From assembly GCF_002836595.1 (NCBI RefSeq), contig NZ_PJBB01000003.1, forward strand, positions 1-64,000: 64,000 bases of DNA, in the 5' to 3' direction. Origin of the DNA: Tenacibaculum sp. Bg11-29 (GTDB taxonomy: Bacteria; Bacteroidota; Bacteroidia; Flavobacteriales; Flavobacteriaceae). Positions 55,839 through 63,945 of this stretch are shown here, one piece after another (the stretch's first letter is position 1; every line of letters starts with the position of its first letter). Both the position numbers and the translations under genes were made by a program. The notes beneath the pieces are model-generated. The model did not search any database. It was not told the DNA's origin and was given only the letters and a program-made list of their open reading frames with translations.

Positions 55839-56417
55839 TTATCCCATTTTTTCTCCTAACAAGCTTATCTTTTTCAACCATTTTTCTCTAAAATTTAAAG
55901 TAGAACCTTTAATTACTGAAATAAAAGTAACTTTAACAGGCGTTATTCCGCAAAACTGTAGCGTCCCTTTTTTAAACTGATTAATAGCTGGTCGTTTCAT
56001 AATTAAAAAATCATACCATTTTGGTGTGTCTGAAGTAATAATTAACCGTGCTGATTTTCCTTTTAAAAGTTTCTGAGGTAATGGTTTTCCTTCAATTGGC
56101 TGAAAGGTAATTCCTGGTAAAAATGTTCTATCAATAAAACCTTTCATTAATGCAGGATAACCTCCCCACCATATTGGAAATACCCATACAATATGATCTG
56201 CTTTTTTAATTTTATCAATTGCATCAATAAGGTCTAGTTCTAACTCCATTCTTTTTCGATAGCCAAACCTTAAATTAGGGTTAAAATCTAAATCAGAAAT
56301 GTTAATTTGAGTAAGTTCAGAATCCGTTTTACTTACCCCTTTTATATAAGCTATTGATAAAGCGTAATTAAAACTCTCTTTATCTGGATGGCCGTTAATT
56401 ATTAAAATTTGTTTCAT
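55839..56417 (-). CDS. NAD(P)H-dependent quinone reductase-like flavoprotein
   Basis: A 192-residue flavodoxin-fold protein of the NQO1/MdaB group: ILIINGHPDKESFNYAL (phosphate-binding loop), HIVWVFPIWWGGYPALMKGFIDRTFLPG and LIITSDTPKWYD. It reduces quinones by two electrons with FAD or FMN. ATG 56417 was chosen over a longer frame without a better start. The Crp-type regulator gene is just upstream (61 bases), so they are probably one unit in which Crp controls the reductase. Confidence 0.9.
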   Translation of the reverse strand: MKQILIINGHPDKESFNYALSIAYIKGVSKTDSELTQINISDLDFNPNLRFGYRKRMELELDLIDAIDKIKKADHIVWVFPIWWGGYPALMKGFIDRTFLPGITFQPIEGKPLPQKLLKGKSARLIITSDTPKWYDFLIMKRPAINQFKKGTLQFCGITPVKVTFISVIKGSTLNFREKWLKKISLLGEKMG

Positions 56418-56478
56418 GCTTGTTCTATATATTTTTACAAAGAACTGCACCTTTTAACTTTTTTGAAAGGACATATGT

Positions 56479-57063
56479 CTAATTCGAGATAGACTTTCGT
56501 ATTCTACTTAAATGTCTTTGAGTAATACCTAAATATGAAGAAAGATAGGTAAGTGGAATTAACTGCAAGAGTTCTGGCTGATTGGTAAGTAAATCACGAT
56601 ATCGCTGCTCTGCTGTTTCTCTTTGTAATAAGAAAACTCTTTTTTCTAGCTTAATATATTCTTGCTCTGCAATAATCTTTAAAAACTTCAACCATTTGAT
56701 ACTTAATTCTTCTAATTTTAGAATATCTTCTCTTGAAATAGTTAATAATTCAACATCAGTTAAAGCCTGAATATTTTCAGCTGTTTTATTTTGTAATAAA
56801 AATGAAGAATAAGCGCTAACAAAGGTATTGGAGAAAATAAAACAATATGTAACTTCTTCTTCTATTGAGGAGTGATAAAATGACCTAAATAAACCAGAGG
56901 TTACGAAACTAACTTCTTTACAAACTTGGCCTTCTCTAATGTAGAGATCTCCTTTTTTAATTTTTTTTAACCTTACTTTTTGTTCAAATAAATCAATATC
57001 CTCACTGGTTAAGATATTAAATGTTTCTAAATAACTTCTCATTTTACTTATTACTGCGACCAT
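56479..57063 (-). CDS. Crp/Fnr-family transcriptional regulator
   Basis: A 194-residue regulator: cyclic-nucleotide-type beta-barrel at 20-110 (LKKIKKGDLYIREGQVCKEVSFVTSGLFRSF) and a helix-turn-helix at the C-terminus (IPLTYLSSYLGITQRHLSRIRK). The cAMP-binding residues of true Crp are not kept, as in most Bacteroidetes members. ATG 57063 (MVAVISKMRS) or ATG 57042 (MRSYLETF) can be the start; the latter fits the family. It is upstream of the quinone reductase gene. Confidence 0.88.
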   Translation of the reverse strand: MVAVISKMRSYLETFNILTSEDIDLFEQKVRLKKIKKGDLYIREGQVCKEVSFVTSGLFRSFYHSSIEEEVTYCFIFSNTFVSAYSSFLLQNKTAENIQALTDVELLTISREDILKLEELSIKWLKFLKIIAEQEYIKLEKRVFLLQRETAEQRYRDLLTNQPELLQLIPLTYLSSYLGITQRHLSRIRKSISN

Positions 57064-57210
57064 AGTTAACAGGAAATATAAAATCTACTGATCATAGCGT
57101 TCCTACAAGACAGTATTTTTATTTTATAAAAAGGTTTTACACTGAATGTAAAGATACACAAGTCATCAAAATTGCGAACCTAAAATTTCATTGTTTATAA
57201 ATACCTTGTT

Positions 57211-58029
57211 TTATTTTTCGTAATACTCTTTTAAGGTAATGTTTTTATTTTTTGTCAATTCTTTCAATTGATTTAAAATATAATATCTATGCATAAACCC
57301 GCAGAGTACGACAATTCTTTTACCTTGATTTTGTTCAGATATTCGCATTATATTTTTAGCCATTGTTTGATTTCTTAAATCCCAAAAATCACCTGCTAAC
57401 TGAAATCCTTCTCTATAACTTATTTTTTCCCCATTTGGTTTCTTATGAAAATAAGTTTTAAATTCATCTCTTTTATTCGTGATTTTTGTCAACATTTTAT
57501 ATTGATAATATTGTCTTTCTGCACAAATACTATCGGTTGTCGGATTATTGAAATTTTCGGGAGATTTAGATGCTAATACTATTAACGGTTCTAAAAGAGC
57601 ATTGTACTTATCGTGAATTTTAGCTTCTGAAACTGATAATAAATTTGCTTTATTTAAGCTATCTAAAAGTTTTGTTGTAAATCCATCGGTAGGTCGTGAT
57701 CCAATATTTATTCTATATTCGTTTCTCCCTTCAAACTCATACGGTCTTAACTGAATTGTTGGATACTTTTTAGCATATTTTTCAGATGCTATACCCTCAT
57801 TACTATTTGGTTTCTTTTTATATTTAAATTTAGCAGTAAAAAACGAAGAATCTAGTTCTCTTAATATAAAATCAGGCTTTACATCTTCTAATATATCAAA
57901 GAGAATATCTGAATTAAAATTAGGTGCTGGTTTATGTAACGCTCCTATAACAATTATTTCAGTTGCCTTTTCTATTTTACAAGATAAAATTGTTATTAAA
58001 GTAAGTAATACTACTATTATTTTATTCAT
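57211..58029 (-). CDS. TraB/ChaN-like lipoprotein
   Basis: A 272-residue lipoprotein (lipobox TILSC, Cys17). It has the TraB/GumN-like pattern: EIIVIGALHKPAPNFNSD at the start, PDFILRELD (family Glu near 62), a middle helical region and a C-terminal RNQTMAKNIMR plus RIVVLCGFMHRYYILNQL, resembling the His-containing GxxH end. Members may be metal-dependent proteases (Tiki) or haem-binding; I cannot decide. It stands alone between the Crp and SH3 genes. Confidence 0.75.
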   Translation of the reverse strand: MNKIIVVLLTLITILSCKIEKATEIIVIGALHKPAPNFNSDILFDILEDVKPDFILRELDSSFFTAKFKYKKKPNSNEGIASEKYAKKYPTIQLRPYEFEGRNEYRINIGSRPTDGFTTKLLDSLNKANLLSVSEAKIHDKYNALLEPLIVLASKSPENFNNPTTDSICAERQYYQYKMLTKITNKRDEFKTYFHKKPNGEKISYREGFQLAGDFWDLRNQTMAKNIMRISEQNQGKRIVVLCGFMHRYYILNQLKELTKNKNITLKEYYEK

Positions 58030-58093
58030 TTTTTAGTTATTATTAATACCTCTTCTATGTTACGTTTTTCTAAATAAAGTAAACGAATAGAAG

Positions 58094-58759
58094 CTATTCT
58101 TTTAAAATTTCTAATTTTACTATCGAAGGAAGGTAAGCTTTAACAATTGTATAATCACCAGAACAACAAGGAAAGGATGAAACTTTCCACTTCCAAAATA
58201 TTTTAAACGATTTATCTAAGTATTTTGGGTTATCGTTTAATTCTTTTTTATCAAAAAGTGATATATCTCTAAAATCATTTTGTCCAAATCCAAAATCATA
58301 TGTTTTCCCATCTGAATCTTCAAAATTTATGTGATGATAGTCTCCTATGTCATTTCCTTTATAAATAACGACAAGAGGATTCGGAACATCTTTCCATTGC
58401 TCTCTTTCATATTCAATAAGCTGTTCTAGTTCTAATTTATAATTCTCTGAACACTCAACTATAAAATCATGAACAGTCCATTCATTCATGTTTGATTCAC
58501 TCTTTTTATTTATTAGATATCTGCCCAAAACATACCCAATAAAAATGGAGTCCCTCTCAACGTTACTGATTTTAAGCCATTCTTTATCTATTTTTTTAAC
58601 AACCTCAATCTTTTCTAAATAATTAAGTTGACCTATAATACCAGATCTTGAATTTGGTTTTTCTCTTATATTCAAACCATTTTTAAGATTAACATATTTT
58701 ATCTTTTGACTAAAAGAAAAAGTGCTAACTAATAATAAAATTATGTATACTATTCTCAT
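58094..58759 (-). CDS. Secreted SH3b-domain protein
   Basis: A 221-residue exported protein: signal peptide 1-17 (LLVSTFSFSQ), then a bacterial SH3 domain at about 20-85 (YVNLKNGLNIREKPNSRSGIIGQL ... YVLGRYL). The rest (95-221) is unknown, with SFPCCSGDYTIVKAYLPS near the end. SH3b domains bind peptidoglycan or peptides. ATG 58759 gives the cleaner signal peptide; ATG 58783 is possible. It belongs to a run of accessory genes. Confidence 0.72.
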   Translation of the reverse strand: MRIVYIILLLVSTFSFSQKIKYVNLKNGLNIREKPNSRSGIIGQLNYLEKIEVVKKIDKEWLKISNVERDSIFIGYVLGRYLINKKSESNMNEWTVHDFIVECSENYKLELEQLIEYEREQWKDVPNPLVVIYKGNDIGDYHHINFEDSDGKTYDFGFGQNDFRDISLFDKKELNDNPKYLDKSFKIFWKWKVSSFPCCSGDYTIVKAYLPSIVKLEILKE

Positions 58760-58815
58760 TATTTTTAAATACAAAATCCACATTAACCCAAAATTTGAAG
58801 TAATGATAGGGCTTA

Positions 58816-59277
58816 TTAACTATTTTCTATTTTCGCTACTACTCGTAAATTTAACACCTCCGTTTTGAACTTATATTCTAATTCTTCAAAGTTTCTTTCC
58901 TCAATTATTTTTCTTTCTTTTGAATCGATAATAAAACTCACTTTTGTAATCCATGTATTGGATACATTTGAAAAATCAGATTCAATAGTTCTTTCATCTG
59001 AATTAATTTCTATTTCATAATCTTCAGTTAGTAAAATTATTTTAGCTCCTTTAAATGTTTTTAAATCAATTTTACTTAAAATAGTAGAATTCAAAAATAA
59101 AGTTTCATTGAGTTCTTGAAATTCAACCCAAAATTGACCATCTTTTGATTCAGCAATTTTAATACCTGAAATACTTTTTATTATATTTTCAGTATAAGTA
59201 TCAACATGTAATCTTTTCATTGCTCTCATGTTTCCAAGAGATGCTAATATTTCATCTTTTTTTCTAAAAATATTCAT
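58816..59277 (-). CDS. Hypothetical protein
   Basis: A 153-residue soluble, acidic protein with alternating strands (WVEFQELNETLFLNST, AKIILLTEDYEIEINSDE, TWITKVSFIIDSKERKI). It has no cysteines, signal peptide or known motif. It starts MNIFRKKDEILASLG. Position in the accessory run is the only context; function unknown. Confidence 0.65.
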   Translation of the reverse strand: MNIFRKKDEILASLGNMRAMKRLHVDTYTENIIKSISGIKIAESKDGQFWVEFQELNETLFLNSTILSKIDLKTFKGAKIILLTEDYEIEINSDERTIESDFSNVSNTWITKVSFIIDSKERKIIEERNFEELEYKFKTEVLNLRVVAKIENS

Positions 59278-59389
59278 TTTGAATTTACTTTTTTAAGTTT
59301 AGCAAAAATTAAAACTCTCATTTTATTCTTTATCTAGTTTTAGAAAAAATATAGCCTTTTACAATAGCTATCTTTATTAATTGCTTTTT

Positions 59390-60424
59390 TTAATTTACTA
59401 AAGCATTCTCAACTATAGAAAAAGTTTTATTTATTGGATCTATTTCAGCTTTTATTCCATAAGGAATCGTAAAAGTAGGACAAGTATGCCCAAAATCCAT
59501 TTCAGTAATTATAGGCAAATCTGTTAAACCAGCTTCGTTTCTAATTACTTGTATTAATGCATTCTCATATTCTTTTATATATTTATTATCATAAGGTCTT
59601 CCTATTATTAGCCCATTAATATTATGCATTATGCCCGAGGCTACATAATTTCTTAATATCCAAAGAAAATAATGAGGCAATATAGTTGCTTCAGATGTTT
59701 CTAAAAACATTATTTTACCTTGCCATTCAGAAGGACTCACCCATAATTTTGTGTCTTTTAAAGTTTCTAAAACATCAAAACACCCTCCTAACAATTCTCC
59801 TGAAACAGTTTTAAAACCTTGTAAGAAATTCCAACCATTGGATTTTGTTAACTGTCTAGATTTTTTTTGATTTTTTGGATTATTCCATTCAAGTCGTTCA
59901 GATGTCCACCCCTCAATATTTGGTTTAATTTCATTTCTAACTCCATTAGAAAATAAGGTGTTTTTTATATCTGATATTTGATAATTATGCATTCCATTAT
60001 TTTCTGCAAACCCAACAAGTGTCGATGTTCCGTAGAAAGATGTTACTCCTGCTTTATAAAAGCAAAAATGTGCCACTGTTGAATCAGAAAAACCAATAAA
60101 AATTTTAGGGTTTCTTTTAATAACATCAAAATCAATAAATGGTAATATTCTTATGCTATCATCACCTCCAATATTAGAAATAATTGCTTTTATTGAATTA
60201 TCTTCAAGAGCCTCCATTAAGTCTTCTGCTCTTGCTTTGGGGTTTTCATAAATCCATTTAGCTGATTTCAATGCATTTTTGGTTTCAAAAACTTCTAATC
60301 CAAAATTGTCATATATCTGCCTTTTACCAATTTCATATCTACTAGGAATTTCACCTGCTCCACCCCATGATAAAGAAATAGTAGCGACCTTATCTCCTTG
60401 TTTTAATTTTTTTGGTTTTATCAT
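59390..60424 (-). CDS. S66-family peptidase (LD-carboxypeptidase/MccF type)
   Basis: A 344-residue serine peptidase. Visible parts: VATISLSWGGAGEIPSRYEIG (oxyanion region), IGFSDSTVAHF with nucleophile Ser113, FLETSEATILPHY (Glu of the triad) and DFGHTCPTFTIPYGIK (His). The size and the SWGGAG start fit MccF-like members that cleave microcin C-type aminoacyl adenylates, rather than the peptidoglycan-recycling LD-carboxypeptidases; resistance to a peptide antibiotic is therefore plausible. It lies directly beside an attC-like site. Confidence 0.87.
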   Translation of the reverse strand: MIKPKKLKQGDKVATISLSWGGAGEIPSRYEIGKRQIYDNFGLEVFETKNALKSAKWIYENPKARAEDLMEALEDNSIKAIISNIGGDDSIRILPFIDFDVIKRNPKIFIGFSDSTVAHFCFYKAGVTSFYGTSTLVGFAENNGMHNYQISDIKNTLFSNGVRNEIKPNIEGWTSERLEWNNPKNQKKSRQLTKSNGWNFLQGFKTVSGELLGGCFDVLETLKDTKLWVSPSEWQGKIMFLETSEATILPHYFLWILRNYVASGIMHNINGLIIGRPYDNKYIKEYENALIQVIRNEAGLTDLPIITEMDFGHTCPTFTIPYGIKAEIDPINKTFSIVENALVN

Positions 60425-60436
60425 AGCTATTTTCTC

Positions 60437-60505
60437 TTTCTATCCAACGTTATTAAAAATACAATTACACAATAACTAATTATATTCAGCGCAAGCTAAA
60501 TTATT
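60437..60505 (-). repeat. attC-like site upstream of the S66 peptidase gene
   Basis: On the minus strand the site ends in GTTGGAT (GTTRRRY) 12 bases before the gene's ATG. Inside, ATACAATT faces AATTATAT. It shares CCAAC, AATTATATTCA and AAATTA blocks with 55711-55785 in the same orientation. Confidence 0.5.
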
Positions 60506-60532
60506 AAAAAAAATCAGGAATTAAGGTTGTTT

Positions 60533-61072
60533 TTAACCGCAAACTTTACAATCGTCTTTATCTTGAATTTCACCAACTAATTTACCATCATCATTTAAAA
60601 TAAAGCCACAACAATCCATAAACCCTTTAGCGATTAATTTACGTGCTCGCTGAATTTGTGATTTTGTGGTTGGTAAACTTTGCTTTAAAGTAATTGCAAC
60701 TTCTTGTTGTTTTAATCCTTTAATATCAGATAAAAATAAAGGATCTCTATATTTTTTTGGTAAGTTTTGTAAAATACCCCGCAAACAATCTTTTTCTGTA
60801 TGCGTATGCTCTTCTATTTTTGTTTCCGTTTCAAAATTAGCTAGTTCAAAAGTTTTATTCGTACTTTTAAAATAGTCCATTATAGCATTTCTAGCAATGG
60901 TGAATATCCACGCCTTTAATTTCGTAATATCTTTTAGCGTATGGAGCTTTGTGTGTATTTTAATAAAAGTGTCTTGCAAAATATCATCTGTAACCGTAGC
61001 GTCTTTAACCTTACTTAAAATAAAGTATTTAACGTCATCGGCATATTTTGTCCAAACTTGATTTGTTGTCAT
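60533..61072 (-). CDS. sigZ: SigZ-type ECF sigma factor with Cys-rich tail
   Basis: A 179-residue sigma factor: region 2 (DDILQDTFIKIHTKLHTL, KAWIFTIARNAIMDYFK) and region 4 (LPKKYRDPLFLSDIKGLKQQEVAITLKQSLPTTKSQIQRARK). The C-terminal extension FMDCCGFILNDDGKLVGEI ... DDCKVC carries four cysteines, as in SigZ proteins, and could bind metal or sense redox state. It lies downstream of the 11-cysteine microprotein and DUF3703 genes, with 108 bases between. No anti-sigma gene is adjacent. Confidence 0.88.
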   Translation of the reverse strand: MTTNQVWTKYADDVKYFILSKVKDATVTDDILQDTFIKIHTKLHTLKDITKLKAWIFTIARNAIMDYFKSTNKTFELANFETETKIEEHTHTEKDCLRGILQNLPKKYRDPLFLSDIKGLKQQEVAITLKQSLPTTKSQIQRARKLIAKGFMDCCGFILNDDGKLVGEIQDKDDCKVCG

Positions 61073-61180
61073 TTTATAAATTTACAAAAATGTTATTACG
61101 AAGTCAAGGCTAATTTTCAATTAAACATTAGAAAAAACACCTTATACTTCGTAATAACAAAAAGTTAACAAATTTGTGGT

Positions 61181-61285
61181 TTAACAATTGCAGTTACTAC
61201 ATGTACAACTTTCGCATGTGCAGTTTGTACAACTTCCTGTTTTACAACCGTCACAATTACACGTACATTGATTTTTATATTTCAT
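61181..61285 (-). CDS. Metallothionein-like 34-residue Cys-rich protein
   Basis: ATG 61285 to TAA 61183-61181 encodes 34 residues, 11 of them Cys, spaced as CxC, CxCxxC and CxxC units (QCTCNCDGCKTGSC, CTNCTCESCTCSNCNC). There is no His. This is the composition of small bacterial metallothioneins or of copper- and zinc-scavenging peptides. It lies between the DUF3703 gene (56 bases upstream) and sigZ (108 bases downstream), all in the same direction. It is too short to be found by usual length limits. Confidence 0.75.
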   Translation of the reverse strand: MKYKNQCTCNCDGCKTGSCTNCTCESCTCSNCNC

Positions 61286-61340
61286 GATATTTAATCTTTA
61301 AATTCATATAGTAGACTTATTTATATTTAAAAAGATGCAT

Positions 61341-61682
61341 TTATTTATAAAAACATTTTTGAAGTTCTTTTCTAATAGGCATGGGCTTTATTGGCGAAAT
61401 ATTTGCCCCACCAGTATTTCCTTTTGGTACCCAAATGTTTGTAAACAATATAGCAGCTAAAATTCTAGTAAACTGCCCAATTATTTCTTTTACGCTTATT
61501 ATTCTAATTCCGTAAATAAACATCCAACAATGAGATAACGTGTGCCTATATAAATGTTTTTGCCCTAAAATATGAGCGTTTTCTAAATGATAAAAAGACA
61601 CTTTAAAGCGATTGCTTTTAAGTGCCTTTTTAGCGAATATTAATTGATTGTAATATTCTTGTTTACGTTGTAGGCGTGTCAT
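61341..61682 (-). CDS. DUF3703 domain protein
   Basis: A 113-residue protein with the DUF3703 pattern: YNQLIFAKKALKSN, YHLENAHILGQKHLYRHTLSHCWM and IIGQFTRI. The central helix is rich in His (HL, HI, HLYRHTLSHCW), which would suit a metal site. The family often sits in metal-resistance neighbourhoods. ATG 61682 gives MTRLQRKQEYY; the longer frame has a weaker start. It precedes the Cys-rich microprotein and sigZ. Confidence 0.8.
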   Translation of the reverse strand: MTRLQRKQEYYNQLIFAKKALKSNRFKVSFYHLENAHILGQKHLYRHTLSHCWMFIYGIRIISVKEIIGQFTRILAAILFTNIWVPKGNTGGANISPIKPMPIRKELQKCFYK

Positions 61683-61731
61683 AATTATATCGTTTAAGAA
61701 TATGACACTCATTTACATAAAAAGATGCTCT

Positions 61732-62175
61732 TTAATGTATTTTTAATAAACTAATATCAAAAACTAAAACAGACCCTCCAGGGATCCCTCTATAATTCTT
61801 ACTACCATATCCTAGTTTTGATGGAATTAATAAAATACCACTTCCTCCTTCTTTAAAATAAGTAACACCTTCTGTCCATCCTTTTATTACACCTTGTAAA
61901 TTAGTTTCAAACGCTGAGTTTTGATCAAATACTTTTCCATCTAAATAATAACCTTTATAAGCTATGGTTACCTTTGAGTTTGATGTTGGTTGCCCACCAG
62001 TACCTTCAGTATTTATAACATAGTATAAGCCAGAATCACTTTTTTTAGCTGTTAAGTTATTATCGGCAATATATTTTACAATTTCGGCTTCATTCTGTGC
62101 GTCAAAATTAGGTTCTTCACTTGAACAAGAAAAGAATGCTGAAATAATTGTTAATAGGGATGCTATTTTTTTCAT
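61732..62175 (-). CDS. FKBP-type peptidyl-prolyl isomerase lipoprotein
   Basis: A 147-residue lipoprotein (lipobox AFFSC, Cys17) with an FKBP domain at about 45-145: VTIAYKGYYLDGKVFDQNS, VIKGWTEGVTYFKEGGSGILLIPSKLGYG and PGGSVLVFDISLLKI. It accelerates folding of exported proteins around Pro residues, in the periplasm. Of the active-site aromatics, the ones visible (Tyr, Phe, Trp of IKGWTEG) are kept. It follows the amidohydrolase gene after 31 bases, likely co-transcribed. Confidence 0.93.
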   Translation of the reverse strand: MKKIASLLTIISAFFSCSSEEPNFDAQNEAEIVKYIADNNLTAKKSDSGLYYVINTEGTGGQPTSNSKVTIAYKGYYLDGKVFDQNSAFETNLQGVIKGWTEGVTYFKEGGSGILLIPSKLGYGSKNYRGIPGGSVLVFDISLLKIH

Positions 62176-62206
62176 TTTTAATTATTTATAATTTAAACAC
62201 TAAGAT

Positions 62207-63820
62207 TTATTTAACTTTTTCACCGTTTACATAAGTTGCTATAACTTTTGTATTCGGAATTTTATCTCCTTCAACTGTCATAATATCATTTTCTAAAATG
62301 ATAAAATCGGCAACTTTACCAACTTCAATACTTCCTTTCTCAGCTTCTTCAAAATTACCATAAGCATTCCAAATAGTCATTCCTTTTAAAGCATTTTCTC
62401 TAGATAAGGCATTATTCATTTGATATCCTTCTTTAGGATATCCTTTTAAATCTTTTCGTATCGTAGCTGCGTAATAGGTATAAAGTGGACTTACATTTTC
62501 AATAGGGAAATCTGTTCCTAGAGCTACTTTACCGTACTGTTTTAATAAATCGTTATATGCATACGCTCCTTTAATTCTTTCTGCTCCTACACGGTCTTCT
62601 GCCCAATACATATCAGATGTTGCGTGTGTAGGTTGAATAGATGGTAAAATATTTTTAAAATGATGAAAATCTTTTAAATCTACAATTTGTGCATGCTCTA
62701 TTCTCCAACGACGGTTTTCTTTATTTTTCAGCGCTTTATTATATGTATTAAGCATTACATAATTAGCTGAATCACCAATAGCGTGTGTATTCATTTGATA
62801 TTCGGAAGCTGCAATTCTCATTGCTAAATCTTGAAGATTATCGTACGAATTTACCAAAGAACCAAAATGACCTTTCTTATCTGAATATTCACTTTTTAAA
62901 GTTGCTCCCCGAGACCCCAAAGCGCCATCTGCATATACTTTTACCGAACGAACATGTAATCTATCTGTTTTTACAATTCCTTTTTTCAAATAATAATCTA
63001 AATTGGTTTTATTATTTGAAATCATCGCATAAATACGCATTTTTAAATCGCCTGATTGTTGTAAACTATCTATTAATTCTATTACTTGTTTATCTAGACC
63101 AGCATCGTCAACAGTGGTTAATCCTAAATCAAAACAAATTTTCTCAGCATCTTTTAACCCTTGAATTTGCTCTCTTTTACTTGGTCTTGGAACTTTAATA
63201 AAGTTCATAGCATTGTCAATTAACACCCCTGTAAGTTTTCCTTCTTTTTGAAGAAACTCTCCACCATCAATTTTTGAATTGATTGAAATTCCTGCTAAAT
63301 TAATTGCTACCTGATTTACTAACATTGCGTGTCCGTCAATTCTACGAACAGCTACAGGGGTTTTAGGAAACAACTTATCTAACTTTTCTTTCGTTGGAAA
63401 TTCTTTTACTTCCCAGTCATTCTGATCCCAACCACGACCTGTTATAAACGTTGTGTTTTTCTCTTTTTGAAACTCAACAAGTTTTTGTAAAACTTCATCG
63501 TAACTTTTTGTCCCTACTAAGTTTACTTTTTGTTGCTGTAAACCCAGTCCATAAAAATGACAATGCCCATCTATAAAACCAGGATATACCGCTTTATTTT
63601 TTGCATCGACCGTTTTTAAAGTCGCATATTTATCTTGAATCTCTTTATTGCTTCCAATAGCAATAAACTTACCGTCTTTAATTGCAAAACTTTCAGCTTT
63701 ATCAAAATTTGAGTTTACAGTATAAGTATTAGAATTTGTTATAATTATATCTGCTTTTTCTTTTTGTACGCAAGAAATGATAAGAGATGTAATGAGTAGC
63801 GGAAGTATTGTCTTTTTCAT
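62207..63820 (-). CDS. Amidohydrolase (YtcJ-like), lipoprotein
   Basis: A 537-residue metal-dependent hydrolase of amidohydrolase family 3. The lipobox LIISC (Cys17) places it on the periplasmic face. Metal-binding parts: YPGFIDGHCHFYG, an FITGRGWDQNDW loop, TVDDAG, NTHAIGDSANYV and LGTDFPIENVSPLY. The YtcJ group hydrolyses formamide-like or N-acyl bonds, but the substrate here is unknown. It is followed by the FKBP gene. Its start is 3' of a spacer with a terminator. Confidence 0.9.
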   Translation of the reverse strand: MKKTILPLLITSLIISCVQKEKADIIITNSNTYTVNSNFDKAESFAIKDGKFIAIGSNKEIQDKYATLKTVDAKNKAVYPGFIDGHCHFYGLGLQQQKVNLVGTKSYDEVLQKLVEFQKEKNTTFITGRGWDQNDWEVKEFPTKEKLDKLFPKTPVAVRRIDGHAMLVNQVAINLAGISINSKIDGGEFLQKEGKLTGVLIDNAMNFIKVPRPSKREQIQGLKDAEKICFDLGLTTVDDAGLDKQVIELIDSLQQSGDLKMRIYAMISNNKTNLDYYLKKGIVKTDRLHVRSVKVYADGALGSRGATLKSEYSDKKGHFGSLVNSYDNLQDLAMRIAASEYQMNTHAIGDSANYVMLNTYNKALKNKENRRWRIEHAQIVDLKDFHHFKNILPSIQPTHATSDMYWAEDRVGAERIKGAYAYNDLLKQYGKVALGTDFPIENVSPLYTYYAATIRKDLKGYPKEGYQMNNALSRENALKGMTIWNAYGNFEEAEKGSIEVGKVADFIILENDIMTVEGDKIPNTKVIATYVNGEKVK

Positions 63821-63888
63821 AATAAAGGAAGTTAAATAATAGATAATAAATCAAATGTATTTAATTTATATTAGTTATTTCAAACAAA

Positions 63889-63918
63889 AAAAGGAAAACT
63901 ATAATTAGTTTTCCTTTT
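63889..63918 (-). terminator. Terminator of the gene at the right edge
   Basis: AAAAGGAAAACTA and TAGTTTTCCTTTT form a perfect 13-bp stem with loop TAAT, 28 bases after the stop of the partial gene. Confidence 0.8.
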
Positions 63919-63945
63919 AAATATATAATAAAAAGTTATTTTAGT

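Noticed and set aside
55711..60505. Full integron with integrase
   Set aside because: No tyrosine recombinase gene exists in the window and most genes of the block lack their own site; only attC-like spacers can be claimed.
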